Source: a virus
Virus record (IMG/VR): IMGVR_UViG_3300027759_000179
Coordinates: 1-39,900 of that record
Strand: one strand, 5' to 3'
DNA length: 39,900 nt
The notes beneath the pieces were generated by a model. That model was not told the origin of the DNA and did no database searches. It saw nothing but the letters and a program-made list of their open reading frames with translations. Numbering within the stretch: position 1 is the stretch's first letter; the number at the start of each line of letters is the position of its first letter. This document shows, in pieces, positions 22,963 through 29,645 of this stretch. The translations under genes were made by a program, and so were the position numbers.

Positions 22963-23080
22963 CTACTAAGGCGTCTCCGCGCGGGCGTACCCGCGTAGGC
23001 CCCTACTAAGGGAATCTCCGCGCAGGCGTACCCGCGAGGGGCATACTAAGGCGTCTCCGCGAGCGGGCGAACGGGTGTAA
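22963..23080. repeat. Three 40-bp tandem repeats with internal hairpins
   Basis: Units begin at 22963, 23003 and 23043, each with (C/A)TACTAAGG followed by TCTCCGCG; the first two then carry GGGCGTACCCGCG or a close variant, able to fold as a GC-rich hairpin. The third diverges in its last 15 bases. The array ends about 20 bases before the -35 of the next promoter, so it may be a regulatory or insulating element. Confidence 0.85.
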
Positions 23081-23100
23081 AACTTTCTTGAAGATTGCTG

Positions 23101-23129
23101 TTGACATTAACGGGGAGTGTTTGTATTGT
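23101..23129 (+). promoter_or_regulatory. Sigma70-type promoter TTGACA-N17-TATTGT
   Basis: Perfect -35 at 23101-23106, 17-base spacer, -10 TATTGT at 23124-23129. Predicted transcription start is near 23136, about 43 bases before the preferred ATG of the next gene. Confidence 0.75.
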
Positions 23130-23178
23130 TGACTCAAGCCGCATGACGTTCGTTTTTAACCCACTAGCCCAACCCGCC

Positions 23179-23577
23179 ATGCCCAACGCTTTCCGCATCA
23201 CCAGCCAGACCGCCGAAGCGGTACAGATTCCCCTCGGTTTGAAATCACTCCAGAAAGAGGTGGGGGGATATATCGAAGCGGCATTTACGGTGCCTTCCAT
23301 CGACGGCGGGAGCCGTTTCGTGACGGGTTACGTCAACGAAGAGGGGCTGCTGATCGGCCTTCCCATGTGCCTCATTACGGCTGATGGAGGTTCCTATAGC
23401 GGAAATTGCATCATCGTAGGGCTGGATTACAGCACGGGCGACACGGTGCCGCTGTCGGCTACGGAACTGGCATGGGTGTCGGAAAACTGCGAAAAGGTCA
23501 TGGAAATGACCCCGTTTGGCATGGATACGATGCGCGTCTGGGGACTGGATTTGACTTCTAAGGAGGTGGCCGCATGA
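23179..23577 (+). CDS. DUF3846-like protein
   Basis: 132 residues from ATG 23179. The run FRITSQTAEAVQIPLGLKSL, then QKEVGGYIEAAF and GYVNEEGLLIGLP, and later GNCIIVGLDY, is the pattern of DUF3846, a small domain widespread in phages and mobile elements, sometimes beside antirestriction proteins; its biochemical role is unknown. An ATG at 23143 would add 12 non-conserved residues and sit almost on the predicted transcription start, so 23179 is preferred although no clear Shine-Dalgarno sequence is visible. It is first gene of a short rightward unit. Confidence 0.75.
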   Translation: MPNAFRITSQTAEAVQIPLGLKSLQKEVGGYIEAAFTVPSIDGGSRFVTGYVNEEGLLIGLPMCLITADGGSYSGNCIIVGLDYSTGDTVPLSATELAWVSENCEKVMEMTPFGMDTMRVWGLDLTSKEVAA

Positions 23578-23801
23578 ACGCCAAAAAGAAGACAGAACAG
23601 GCTGAGACAGTAGAGGCTCAGTACATAAAGGTGGGAGACTTCATACTCAACAAAAACGCGCATAATGCGGCATGGGCATGGGATCGCGTTGTATCCTACG
23701 ACGAAATCGCAAGCAGCGGAGACATCGTAATAAAGTGCGCTGGCGGCATTGAATACTGGTTCGATCCGCGTGAAGTGGTGGGCATTAAACGCGCGAATTG
23801 A
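23574..23801 (+). CDS. Small hypothetical protein (75 aa)
   Basis: MNAKKKTEQAETVEAQYIKV onward to VGIKRAN. ATG overlaps the upstream stop (ATGA) and has AAGGAGG seven bases upstream, one of the best ribosome sites in the window, so expression is likely strong. The sequence looks like a compact SH3-like or beta-barrel fold (VGDFILNKN, IVIKCAGGIEYWFDPREVV), but no family is recognised. Confidence 0.75.
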   Translation: MNAKKKTEQAETVEAQYIKVGDFILNKNAHNAAWAWDRVVSYDEIASSGDIVIKCAGGIEYWFDPREVVGIKRAN

Positions 23802-23821
23802 TGCCCCGCAAGAAGCTATTG

Positions 23822-23850
23822 TTGACACCTGGGACCACGCACCACATATT
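23822..23850 (+). promoter_or_regulatory. Sigma70-type promoter TTGACA-N17-CATATT
   Basis: Perfect -35 at 23822-23827, 17-base spacer and CATATT at 23845-23850. Predicted start near 23857, about 36 bases before the ATG of the 88-residue gene, matching the layout of the promoter at 23101. Confidence 0.65.
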
Positions 23851-23892
23851 ACCTGCTCACCCACGCACCACACTACGCCAACAGGGAAAGCC

Positions 23893-24159
23893 ATGAACGC
23901 CAAAGATCGCAAGGCCGTAGCCAGCATCATTTCCAAGCTGGAAGGCATGAAGGCCGAGATGGAAGAGCTATCGTCCACGCTTAACGAGATGGCAGACGCC
24001 GCGCAGGAGGCATACGACAACATGACCGAGAAGGCGCAGGAGTCTGATCGCGGCATCGCACTGGAAGAGGCGACGAACTACCTAGCGGACGCTGCTAGTG
24101 CGTGTGACAGCGGCAACGTGGACGAAGCGCTGGACGCTCTTGGCAACTTGGAGAGCTAA
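23893..24159 (+). CDS. Small acidic coiled-coil protein (88 aa)
   Basis: MNAKDRKAVASIISKLEGMK onward to GNLES. Predicted all-helical: a coiled coil at about 10-45 (SKLEGMKAEMEELSSTLNEM), then helices rich in Ala/Asp/Glu. GGGA lies about six bases before this ATG and a promoter is just upstream, so the longer frame starting at 23749 is not used. Proteins of this type are common in phages next to DUF3846-like genes; function unknown. Confidence 0.78.
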   Translation: MNAKDRKAVASIISKLEGMKAEMEELSSTLNEMADAAQEAYDNMTEKAQESDRGIALEEATNYLADAASACDSGNVDEALDALGNLES

Positions 24160-24160
24160 T

Positions 24161-24251
24161 CTCGCCATTGCGGTGAGTGCCCACACTTCGTACATTCGTT
24201 GCTAGACATTCCTTGGCGGGGGTGTCATCGGATAAACCCGAAGTGTGGGCA
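24161..24251 (+). ncRNA. Strongly folded 3' segment, possible structured RNA
   Basis: A 6-bp hairpin (CTCGCC/GGTGAG, 24161-24177) is followed directly by a perfect 13-bp stem: TGCCCACACTTCG at 24178-24190 pairs with CGAAGTGTGGGCA at 24239-24251, enclosing 48 bases that contain a further GACA/TGTC pairing. A terminator follows nine bases later. The length of the perfect stem is well beyond a simple terminator. It could be a small RNA, a 3' processing or stability element, or an antisense RNA for the convergent operon. Confidence 0.55.
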
Positions 24252-24255
24252 ACAG

Positions 24256-24293
24256 AAAACCCCCTGATACTTGGTATCGGGGGGCTTTTTGTT
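24256..24293. terminator. Bidirectional intrinsic terminator between convergent operons
   Basis: 11-bp stem CCCCCTGATAC/GTATCGGGGGG (24260-24284, one G-T pair) with a TTG loop. Rightward it is followed by CTTTTTGTT; leftward by GTTTTCTGTT. It separates the rightward operon ending at 24159 from the leftward operon whose last stop is at 24292-24294. Confidence 0.85.
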
Positions 24294-24942
24294 ATCTCAG
24301 AGCCTTGCTAAAGTCTTTCTTTATTTCAAAGTCTGGCTTGTCAGGACGTTGTGGGACAGGTATTCCCAATGCCCGCGCCCGGATCGGGTGAATCCACCTT
24401 GGCAATGCCTCTCCCGTTGCCTTGAGCTTTGGCACGATGCAGTCGTCAATGCTGACAAATGCATGGGCGTAGATGTCGAGATGCCTGATTCCACTCTTAT
24501 GGGTGGCATGGTCTGGCACGTAGGCCAACTCAGCTACCTCGTCCATCTCCACCGTGACGCTCCTATTGCTCCATGTCAGGTCATTCCGGTGGAATTCCAG
24601 CCGGTCAAATCTCCGCCCGTCCGTACAGATCACCCGATAAGTGCCCATGTGCTTCAACATCACGCTTTTTGTGCTCTTTTTAGGCGCAAACTGGGCTTTT
24701 ACGCCCTCAGGAATGAACACCCAGACGAATTTTGGGTGCCCTTTCCGCGTACATTCGATCACCCGAAAGCTCTTCAGCTTCTTGAGGATGAAGCTGATAT
24801 AGCTGCCCGTTAAGCCTGTCGTTTTGGGCAAATACGCGAAGATTTCGACGAAGGGAATCGGCCCGTGGTCACGGATGATGTCCACCACCCGCTGCACGAT
24901 GGCTAAATGCGGCATGGTTGGGTCGATGCGGGGGTCGATCAC
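24292..24942 (-). CDS. Winged-helix-like hypothetical protein, last gene of the early operon
   Basis: 216 residues. Residues about 12-75 (VQRVVDIIRDHGPIPFVEIF, then GLTGSYISFILKKLKSFRVI) have the spacing of a winged-helix DNA-binding domain; the C-terminal 130 residues are of unknown type with NRSVTVEMDEVAELAYVPDH. The start is GTG at 24940-24942: GGAGGTG lies five bases upstream and the codon overlaps the previous stop (GTGA). It may be a transcription regulator or replication accessory; unproven. Confidence 0.75.
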   Translation of the reverse strand: MIDPRIDPTMPHLAIVQRVVDIIRDHGPIPFVEIFAYLPKTTGLTGSYISFILKKLKSFRVIECTRKGHPKFVWVFIPEGVKAQFAPKKSTKSVMLKHMGTYRVICTDGRRFDRLEFHRNDLTWSNRSVTVEMDEVAELAYVPDHATHKSGIRHLDIYAHAFVSIDDCIVPKLKATGEALPRWIHPIRARALGIPVPQRPDKPDFEIKKDFSKALR

Positions 24943-25370
24943 GGCTTCACCTCCGCGTCGGCGGTGCGGGCGGCGTCGTAGGCTTCAAGGCTATCTCGCA
25001 ACCTCCGCGTCATCTCTTGCCGTACACCGGCGTACTCATCTGGCCTAAGGGACACAACCTCACGCGCCCATCGGATGATCGGCTCTGTTGCCACGGCAGA
25101 TACTGACGCTGCGGTGAGAGCGTCCACCAGAGCGCCTCGCATCGTGTCGCACACGTTGTCCAACCGTGCCGCATCCTTCCACAACGCATCGCGCTCGGCA
25201 GTAAGGGTGGTTACCTGCTCGCGGAGGCTGACTGCAAGGCTGACTGCTTTGACAGACTGCAACGTCAACTGCTTGAGGCTTCCCTCTGCAATTAGCAGCG
25301 CGTCCTGAAGCTGTCGGACCTCTTCGCCCTTTGCTTCTAGTTGCTCTAAATGCTCTTGATACGATGTCAT
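24939..25370 (-). CDS. Coiled-coil hypothetical protein (143 aa)
   Basis: Starts MTSYQEHLEQLEAKGEEVRQ at ATG 25368-25370 with GAGGT six bases upstream and ATGA overlap with the previous gene. Almost entirely helical: a coiled coil over residues 5-75 (LQDALLIAEGSLKQLTLQSV, VSLREQVTTLTAERDALWKD) and a further Ala-rich helical end. No enzyme motif. Small early proteins of this kind in phages are often host-interaction factors; nothing specific can be said. Confidence 0.72.
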   Translation of the reverse strand: MTSYQEHLEQLEAKGEEVRQLQDALLIAEGSLKQLTLQSVKAVSLAVSLREQVTTLTAERDALWKDAARLDNVCDTMRGALVDALTAASVSAVATEPIIRWAREVVSLRPDEYAGVRQEMTRRLRDSLEAYDAARTADAEVKP

Positions 25371-25750
25371 GGCTGCACCTCTAGCGCCTTGTGGGCATCG
25401 GAGTGGTGCCACTCCACGTCGTAGATGAACTGCTCCCACTGGTCGAGGACACGCCCTTGCTGCCCCTCCATAAACGCCGACTTCACCAGCGCCCGCAGCT
25501 TATCCCGCTCGGCCCGCAGCCTCCGCACCTCAACTACCAGCGCAGGAACATCAACACGGGCAGCAGAGATAAACGCGCCATCAATGCCGCCGTCATCTCC
25601 CCCAATCCGTTCGAACAATGGACAACAAATGTTGTTCCCGTTGTCTCTGCAAATTGAGTAATCTTCGCGCCCTTGATCGTGAGTCACCCACGGCCCTTGC
25701 GTAGCGGCATTTGCCCGTGCTTCAATCGCTGTCAACTCTTCTTCTGTCAT
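25367..25750 (-). CDS. Ea22-like early protein
   Basis: 127 residues from ATG 25748-25750 (AGGA eight bases upstream, ATGA overlap with the upstream gene). The N-terminus AIEARANAATQGPWVTHDQG matches the ARxxAATxGPW opening of the phage Ea22-like/early family, followed by AFISAARVDVPALVVEVRRL, the conserved middle of the same family, and a helical Arg-rich stretch. Two adjacent Cys at about 42-43 (NICCPLF) are unusual. Family function is unknown; it is non-essential in lambdoid phages where studied. Confidence 0.78.
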   Translation of the reverse strand: MTEEELTAIEARANAATQGPWVTHDQGREDYSICRDNGNNICCPLFERIGGDDGGIDGAFISAARVDVPALVVEVRRLRAERDKLRALVKSAFMEGQQGRVLDQWEQFIYDVEWHHSDAHKALEVQP

Positions 25751-25959
25751 GGCTTGATTCCTATCATGGCGGCGGCTTGTGTGAATCGTGTTTCGATGTC
25801 TTTGATCGCTCTCTCTATTCGTGCAGGCGGCACAGGCACCCCAAACATCTCGCCTTTTGTCAGTGCCTCTTCTATCGCTCGGCACCGCACGGCGATGGTC
25901 TCCGCGTGTTGCGCGAGGACACGAATGTGCTTACGGAGTTGCGCGTCACTCTTAATCAC
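25747..25959 (-). CDS. Small helical hypothetical protein (70 aa)
   Basis: GTG start at 25957-25959 (GGAG about eight bases upstream). The sequence IKSDAQLRKHIRVLAQHAET and ARIERAIKDIETRFTQAAAM is helical and amphipathic, basic at its start. It overlaps the end of the 30-residue membrane ORF upstream by eight bases and couples to the next gene by ATGA. No family recognised. Confidence 0.68.
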   Translation of the reverse strand: MIKSDAQLRKHIRVLAQHAETIAVRCRAIEEALTKGEMFGVPVPPARIERAIKDIETRFTQAAAMIGIKP

Positions 25960-26044
25960 GCAGCAGTCTCCGCGTCCGTCGCACCACCGCTGCCACGGCT
26001 GACAACAAGAGCAGGGCAGCGGCGAGGCGTTCGTATGTGGTCAC
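25952..26044 (-). CDS. Very small membrane protein (30 aa)
   Basis: MTTYERLAAALLLLSAVAAV plus VRRTRRLLRD. One Ala/Leu transmembrane helix (about residues 6-21) followed by a strongly basic cytoplasmic tail, the positive-inside pattern. GTG overlaps the upstream stop as GTGA and has GGAGG four bases upstream. Despite its size, coupling and ribosome site support it. Function unknown. Confidence 0.6.
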   Translation of the reverse strand: MTTYERLAAALLLLSAVAAVVRRTRRLLRD

Positions 26045-26442
26045 GCTTCCTCCGTCTGCATCGACTTGAGTCCCTGCACGATGTGCAACGCAAGCGTCAT
26101 GTATGCGTCAACCTGCTCTTTCGTGGGAGGGCCATCCTCGTAATCGCGTATCCCCTCCAGCGTGTCGCACCCGCTGCATGACCCGTAGCCCACCTTGACG
26201 TACCAGTAATCACTCGGCTGATACCCCACAGCCGCGATCACAAAGAGTAGCGTGCCTTGATAGTCGCCATCGTCAATCAGGTGAATACGGGTTGCGTCAG
26301 GCTCTCCGTATGCGTCTTCCTCTCCGATCACGCTGACCACCGCTTTCATGATGTCGATGTACGCATCAGGGTGCTGTGCAGCGAACTTCTCCCTCAACAC
26401 ATTCTCTGCCGCCATGAAGCGGTTCACAAACTTCTGGATCAT
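26041..26442 (-). CDS. Hypothetical protein (133 aa)
   Basis: A mixed protein with an N-terminal helix (IQKFVNRFMAAENVLREKFA), a central acidic part (GEEDAYGEPDATRIHLIDDG) and a beta/turn region YWYVKVGYGSCSGCDTLEGI with C-x2-C. This SCSGCD context is common in phage proteins of unknown function in early regions. GGAGG lies before ATG at 26440-26442, and the codon overlaps the stop of the 57-residue gene upstream. No catalytic motif is recognised. Confidence 0.75.
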   Translation of the reverse strand: MIQKFVNRFMAAENVLREKFAAQHPDAYIDIMKAVVSVIGEEDAYGEPDATRIHLIDDGDYQGTLLFVIAAVGYQPSDYWYVKVGYGSCSGCDTLEGIRDYEDGPPTKEQVDAYMTLALHIVQGLKSMQTEEA

Positions 26443-26612
26443 GCTTCCTCCTCCTCTTCTCTCGGTTCAAACATCAACGGGTCCAACTCGTTGCCCGTGT
26501 CGCGGTCTTCCTGCCACTGCGCTTTCGCGTGGCGTTTGATCGCGGCATCATACGCTCGTTCGTAGTCCAGCCCGTCGTCTTCGGTCTGAATGTCCCAGTC
26601 GTCGTAACTCAT
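26439..26612 (-). CDS. Small acidic hypothetical protein (57 aa)
   Basis: MSYDDWDIQTEDDGLDYERA onward to REEEEEA. GAGG precedes ATG by about eight bases, and both ends use ATGA overlaps with neighbours. The run of Glu codons at its C-terminus (GAAGAGGAGGAGGAA) doubles as the Shine-Dalgarno sequence of the next gene, so protein and signal share bases. Function unknown. Confidence 0.65.
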   Translation of the reverse strand: MSYDDWDIQTEDDGLDYERAYDAAIKRHAKAQWQEDRDTGNELDPLMFEPREEEEEA

Positions 26613-26758
26613 TTGCAGTCCTCACAGGGTGTGCGTCCCATGTCCTTGTCTAGCGCGTCACCCATCTCTCGCGCCTTTGCGTCGAGGTACAGCAGTCGTG
26701 CTAACTCGACGAGTACGTACAGCACTAGCAGCCAGAACACCCACATTGCCCACGTCAT
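26609..26758 (-). CDS. Small membrane protein with C-terminal CxxC (49 aa)
   Basis: MTWAMWVFWLLVLYVLVELA followed by RLLYLDAKAREMGDALDKDM and GRTPCEDCK. One transmembrane helix at about 3-24, then an acidic/basic soluble tail with CEDC. GGAGG is four bases before ATG and its stop overlaps the next ATG (ATGA). It lies within the last 101 bases of the resolvase-like gene in another frame, an unusually long overlap; either both are used or the resolvase frame runs past its functional end. Confidence 0.6.
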   Translation of the reverse strand: MTWAMWVFWLLVLYVLVELARLLYLDAKAREMGDALDKDMGRTPCEDCK

Positions 26759-27116
26759 CTAGCCTCCAGATCGTGATGGTTGCGCCAGCGTTTGCTTTGT
26801 CTGGCGTGTCAAACTTCCACCGCTCTTCGCGCACTTGGCTGTCGTCTAGCCAAACACCATTGCCCTGCGTGATCCCGTCCTTGAGATTCTTGCTCCAATT
26901 GAAATCGCGGCGGCGGCGGTCAGGCTCACGGACCAAAACGTACAGCCCCAAGTCAACATCAGCAAGTGCCCACCCAAACATTTTCGCCGCCGCCAGCGAA
27001 AGTTCCCCGATCAGCAGCTTGCTCTGGCGGTACTCCTTGCTGAGGATGTACCCGCTCACAAACTTGCGATTGTCAGAGCAGAGTGCGGCCCACGGGACGG
27101 TAAACGTGAGGATCAA
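26658..27116 (-). CDS. RusA-like Holliday junction resolvase, divergent
   Basis: 152 residues from a TTG start at 27114-27116, chosen because AAGGAG lies five bases upstream and the codon overlaps the primase-helicase stop (TTGA), as in the rest of the operon; a GTG at 27131 lacks a ribosome site. RusA features: the RREPDRRRRDFNWSKNLKDG context is read as VREPDRRRRDFNWSKNLKD at 62-80, then GVWLDDSQVREERW (87-100) with D91/D92. The usual D-x-D-N is D-F-N here, so one metal-binding Asp is missing and activity is uncertain. Expected role: resolving branched replication intermediates. The last 33 residues overlap a small membrane ORF. Confidence 0.72.
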   Translation of the reverse strand: MILTFTVPWAALCSDNRKFVSGYILSKEYRQSKLLIGELSLAAAKMFGWALADVDLGLYVLVREPDRRRRDFNWSKNLKDGITQGNGVWLDDSQVREERWKFDTPDKANAGATITIWRLDDVGNVGVLAASAVRTRRVSTTAVPRRKGARDG

Positions 27117-28858
27117 TTTCTCTCCTTCCACCGGGGGATCATCGGGCCATGCACTTCTTCCGCTTCACGGATGCTGACGGTGCGTTGTGTCAATCGCAAC
27201 GTGCGGAAGTCCCACTGCACAGGTATGTCGCACATCCCGCCAATCCGGTTCTTATCTACGATCAGCCATGTGTCGGCCAAGTTGCCTGACCGTGTAAACC
27301 GCGAGTGGTCGAACAGCAGGACTTGGTGTGAGTCGTTCTCAATGGCACTGCCACCCATCAGCCCTTGACTGATCGGCCTTTCTGCTCTGTTCGCGGAGGT
27401 CTGCCGATTGAACTGTGACAGCGTCACCATCCGCACGTTCAGGCGCTGTGCGAGTTCGCGTAGCTCATGCGAGACGGCTTCGATCCTATCGTGGATGTTG
27501 TTCATGTTGGCTACGCTGGCAAGCTGGAGGTAGTCAATCACGAAGTAGCTGGACCCACTGACCTCGGCGTGATGCTTAATGCAGGCCGACACGTCGGACA
27601 TCTTGGACAACGGGCGGCGGTTGACCAGCACATGGCCTCCCGTCCTCTCCCGAGTCTCGTTAAGTGTTCTGGCCGCTCGCTTGTAGGCGTCTTTGTCAAA
27701 CGCTGGACCCTGTTCCAGCAGTGACACCGACTCCCCACTGACGACTGACATCAGACGGGTCGCCAATTCACTGCGCCCCATCTCCAGCGAGACAAACGTG
27801 ACCACCTCGCCGTGTTCGATAGCGCGAGCCGCCATGTTAATCCCGATCAAGCTCTTGCCCGTGCCCGTGTTCGCGCCGATGGTGACCAACCAACTCTTCG
27901 CAATGCCAACCCCACCACCGCTCGACCCGCACACCTTGTTCCATGCGTCGAGCGGCGTTGGTACGGCATCAACAGGAGCCAGCTTCTCCGTGAGCATCTG
28001 GTCCAGCGTGTCGCCCGTGATTGAATCAAAGGCGACGGCTGGTGGCTCGGCTCCAATCGGCGTGGTAGTGCTAATGATCCCCTGCCACACCGTCGCCCAG
28101 TCATCCCCATGTGACTGCACCGACTGATGCAGATCGCACAGGTCTTTCATCGGCTGGCCGTGGTGCTTCACGTCGCGCAGGATGCGAGCCTTGGGCAACG
28201 ACGCAGAGATCGCCGAGACCATCGTCGCCCCGCCTTCGTCAGGCTCTTGCCACACGATCACCTCACGGCCTGACAACAGGCTGGCATACTCTGGCTTCCA
28301 TTGGCTCGCCCCCGGAAGCCCAACCACCGGGAGGCCACGTTGCCAGCCCGCATGACAGTCACTCTCCCCCTCGACGATCAGCACGGGGCCGGTCGATGCG
28401 GCCAGCACATCCTGCCCGTACAGCGGCGTCCCTTCCCCGTCTCTGTCCCAGAAGGTTCCCTTGCGGGTGCGGCACTTGGTGCGGATGGTGCTGCCATCGG
28501 CACGACGGTAGGGCATGGCAATGATGGCATCGCCAAACTTGCCGGTTCTCTCCTCGACACCCGCCTTCGCCAGTCCTGCCAGCGACAGCCCCTTCCGCTC
28601 GGCGTACTCCTGTAGCGTCAGGCCAGAGGGGGCGGCATCGTCAGGCAGGGTCACCCCCAGCGCCTCACCCAGCGTTGCCAGTGGCTCGGTGAAGCCACAA
28701 GCAGCACAGCCCCATGCATGGTCACCTAGCCACGCACTGCTGGTGCTGTCGTTGTGCCGAGTGCAGCGGAAGGCGATGGCTTTCCCGCTCTTCTTCGCGC
28801 CATGACGGCCACGAAGGAGAGCAGACTTCAACACGCCATGCGCGTCGAGCGAGTTCAT
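27113..28858 (-). CDS. Replicative primase-helicase (CHC2-like zinc finger, Toprim, DnaB-type helicase)
   Basis: 581 residues from ATG 28856-28858, which overlaps the upstream stop (ATGA); a GTG 15 bases earlier is less likely. Zinc-ribbon residues C32, H35, C51, C54; Toprim core IVEGESD (E163, E165, D167) with IVWQEPDEGG as the second acidic motif; hinge about 270-310; helicase domain with Walker A GANTGTGKS (K335), Walker B YFVIDYLQLA (D442), and SQFNRQ (481-486). The layout is that of T7 gp4-type bifunctional proteins. With the adjacent initiator it should start and move the fork, using a host polymerase since none is encoded here. Confidence 0.9.
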   Translation of the reverse strand: MNSLDAHGVLKSALLRGRHGAKKSGKAIAFRCTRHNDSTSSAWLGDHAWGCAACGFTEPLATLGEALGVTLPDDAAPSGLTLQEYAERKGLSLAGLAKAGVEERTGKFGDAIIAMPYRRADGSTIRTKCRTRKGTFWDRDGEGTPLYGQDVLAASTGPVLIVEGESDCHAGWQRGLPVVGLPGASQWKPEYASLLSGREVIVWQEPDEGGATMVSAISASLPKARILRDVKHHGQPMKDLCDLHQSVQSHGDDWATVWQGIISTTTPIGAEPPAVAFDSITGDTLDQMLTEKLAPVDAVPTPLDAWNKVCGSSGGGVGIAKSWLVTIGANTGTGKSLIGINMAARAIEHGEVVTFVSLEMGRSELATRLMSVVSGESVSLLEQGPAFDKDAYKRAARTLNETRERTGGHVLVNRRPLSKMSDVSACIKHHAEVSGSSYFVIDYLQLASVANMNNIHDRIEAVSHELRELAQRLNVRMVTLSQFNRQTSANRAERPISQGLMGGSAIENDSHQVLLFDHSRFTRSGNLADTWLIVDKNRIGGMCDIPVQWDFRTLRLTQRTVSIREAEEVHGPMIPRWKERN

Positions 28859-29091
28859 GAACCGTAGTCCCACAAGCCAGCGTAGTATCCGTCAATCAAC
28901 CCAAACACATACTCGGCGGTGATATGATCGGACGACATCCACTGTGCAGAGTGACGTTCAGAATGCGACATCCAGAGTGACAAAATGTCGTCATCGCTGA
29001 TTGTGCGTAACTGATACGGGTTCATCACGGAGCGGAACTTCGCCACAGTCTCCGCGAATAGTTCAACGTCTTCAGGATCACGCGGCTTCAT
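28855..29091 (-). CDS. Small acidic hypothetical protein (78 aa)
   Basis: MKPRDPEDVELFAETVAKFR onward to GLWDYGS. Mostly helical, acidic, with IDGYYAGLWDYGS at the end. ATG overlaps the upstream stop (ATGA) and its own stop overlaps the primase-helicase ATG, so the three genes are translated as one coupled group. Possibly a helicase-loading accessory from position; no motif supports this. Confidence 0.7.
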   Translation of the reverse strand: MKPRDPEDVELFAETVAKFRSVMNPYQLRTISDDDILSLWMSHSERHSAQWMSSDHITAEYVFGLIDGYYAGLWDYGS

Positions 29092-29645
29092 TCGGCGTAC
29101 CAGATGTGCGACTGCCGCTTGATCGGCGGGATGCCGTCAATCACGGTGAAGCTGGAGTCTTCAATCAGCATCCGGTCTTGCGGCAGCAGCATCAGCGCAC
29201 GGTCACTCTCCCGCTCCACCACCCACAAATGCTTGTGCTGCTCTGGGGCCATGCTGTACCCATCGCCCATGTGGTCGATGCAGAACCACAGGGTGCCCTT
29301 CCCCATCGCCCGCTTGTGATCGGGGCTGAGGATGGCACAGGAGAGGCCAGAGAGGGCTTCCGGTTGCCATGCTTCGGCACTCCACCCGAAGCAATCCCAC
29401 GATACCAGTTCAGACAGCGGGATCGGGGCGTACTCCACCATCGCCCCCCGCAGGGCATGGAGCGGGACATCCACGACCAACGCCCCGTTCTCCAGAAGAA
29501 CGTGACAGCCGAGTGCTCTGCCGGGACTGACACTCACACCCACCCACATGGCAGGAACCAGTGCCGTCCGCAGCGGGTCCCGCAGCACGAAGCTGGGGAT
29601 GACGTAGACGTAGCGGTGGCGGGGCAGGGAAATGTTATGACTCAT
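29088..29645 (-). CDS. Conserved phage hypothetical protein of the replication module
   Basis: 185 residues. The N-terminus HRYVYVIPSFVLRDPLRTAL, then VGVSVSPGRALGCHVLLENG, continues with VDVPLHALRGAMVEYAPIPL and SWDCFGWSAEAWQPEALSGL. I recognise this as a family that recurs next to primase-helicase genes in podoviruses, with no known function. GGAGG lies before ATG (about eight bases) and the start overlaps the upstream stop. No nuclease or polymerase motif is visible. Confidence 0.75.
   Translation of the reverse strand: MSHNISLPRHRYVYVIPSFVLRDPLRTALVPAMWVGVSVSPGRALGCHVLLENGALVVDVPLHALRGAMVEYAPIPLSELVSWDCFGWSAEAWQPEALSGLSCAILSPDHKRAMGKGTLWFCIDHMGDGYSMAPEQHKHLWVVERESDRALMLLPQDRMLIEDSSFTVIDGIPPIKRQSHIWYAE

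Larger units (their letters stand above)
22448..23100. other. Non-coding repeat region downstream of the AAA+ module
   Basis: 650 bases without a supported gene; the ORFs that can be drawn through it are Gly/Trp/Ala strings produced by the repeats. The left 420 bases are the CTGGCAA array, then comes a Pro-codon-like C-rich stretch with CATATATCC/CATATCC, then three 40-bp tandem repeats ending just before a sigma70-type promoter. Confidence 0.75.

Noticed and set aside
22407-23009. Gly/Trp/Ala-rich ORFs through the CTGGCAA array
   Set aside because: Amino-acid content simply follows the repeated words; several frames stay open for the same reason.
22963-23080. Possible CRISPR array
   Set aside because: Only three adjacent 40-bp tandem copies with no distinct spacers and no cas genes.
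24161-24251. tRNA gene
   Set aside because: The 13-bp stem and single large loop do not give a cloverleaf or a TTC arm.
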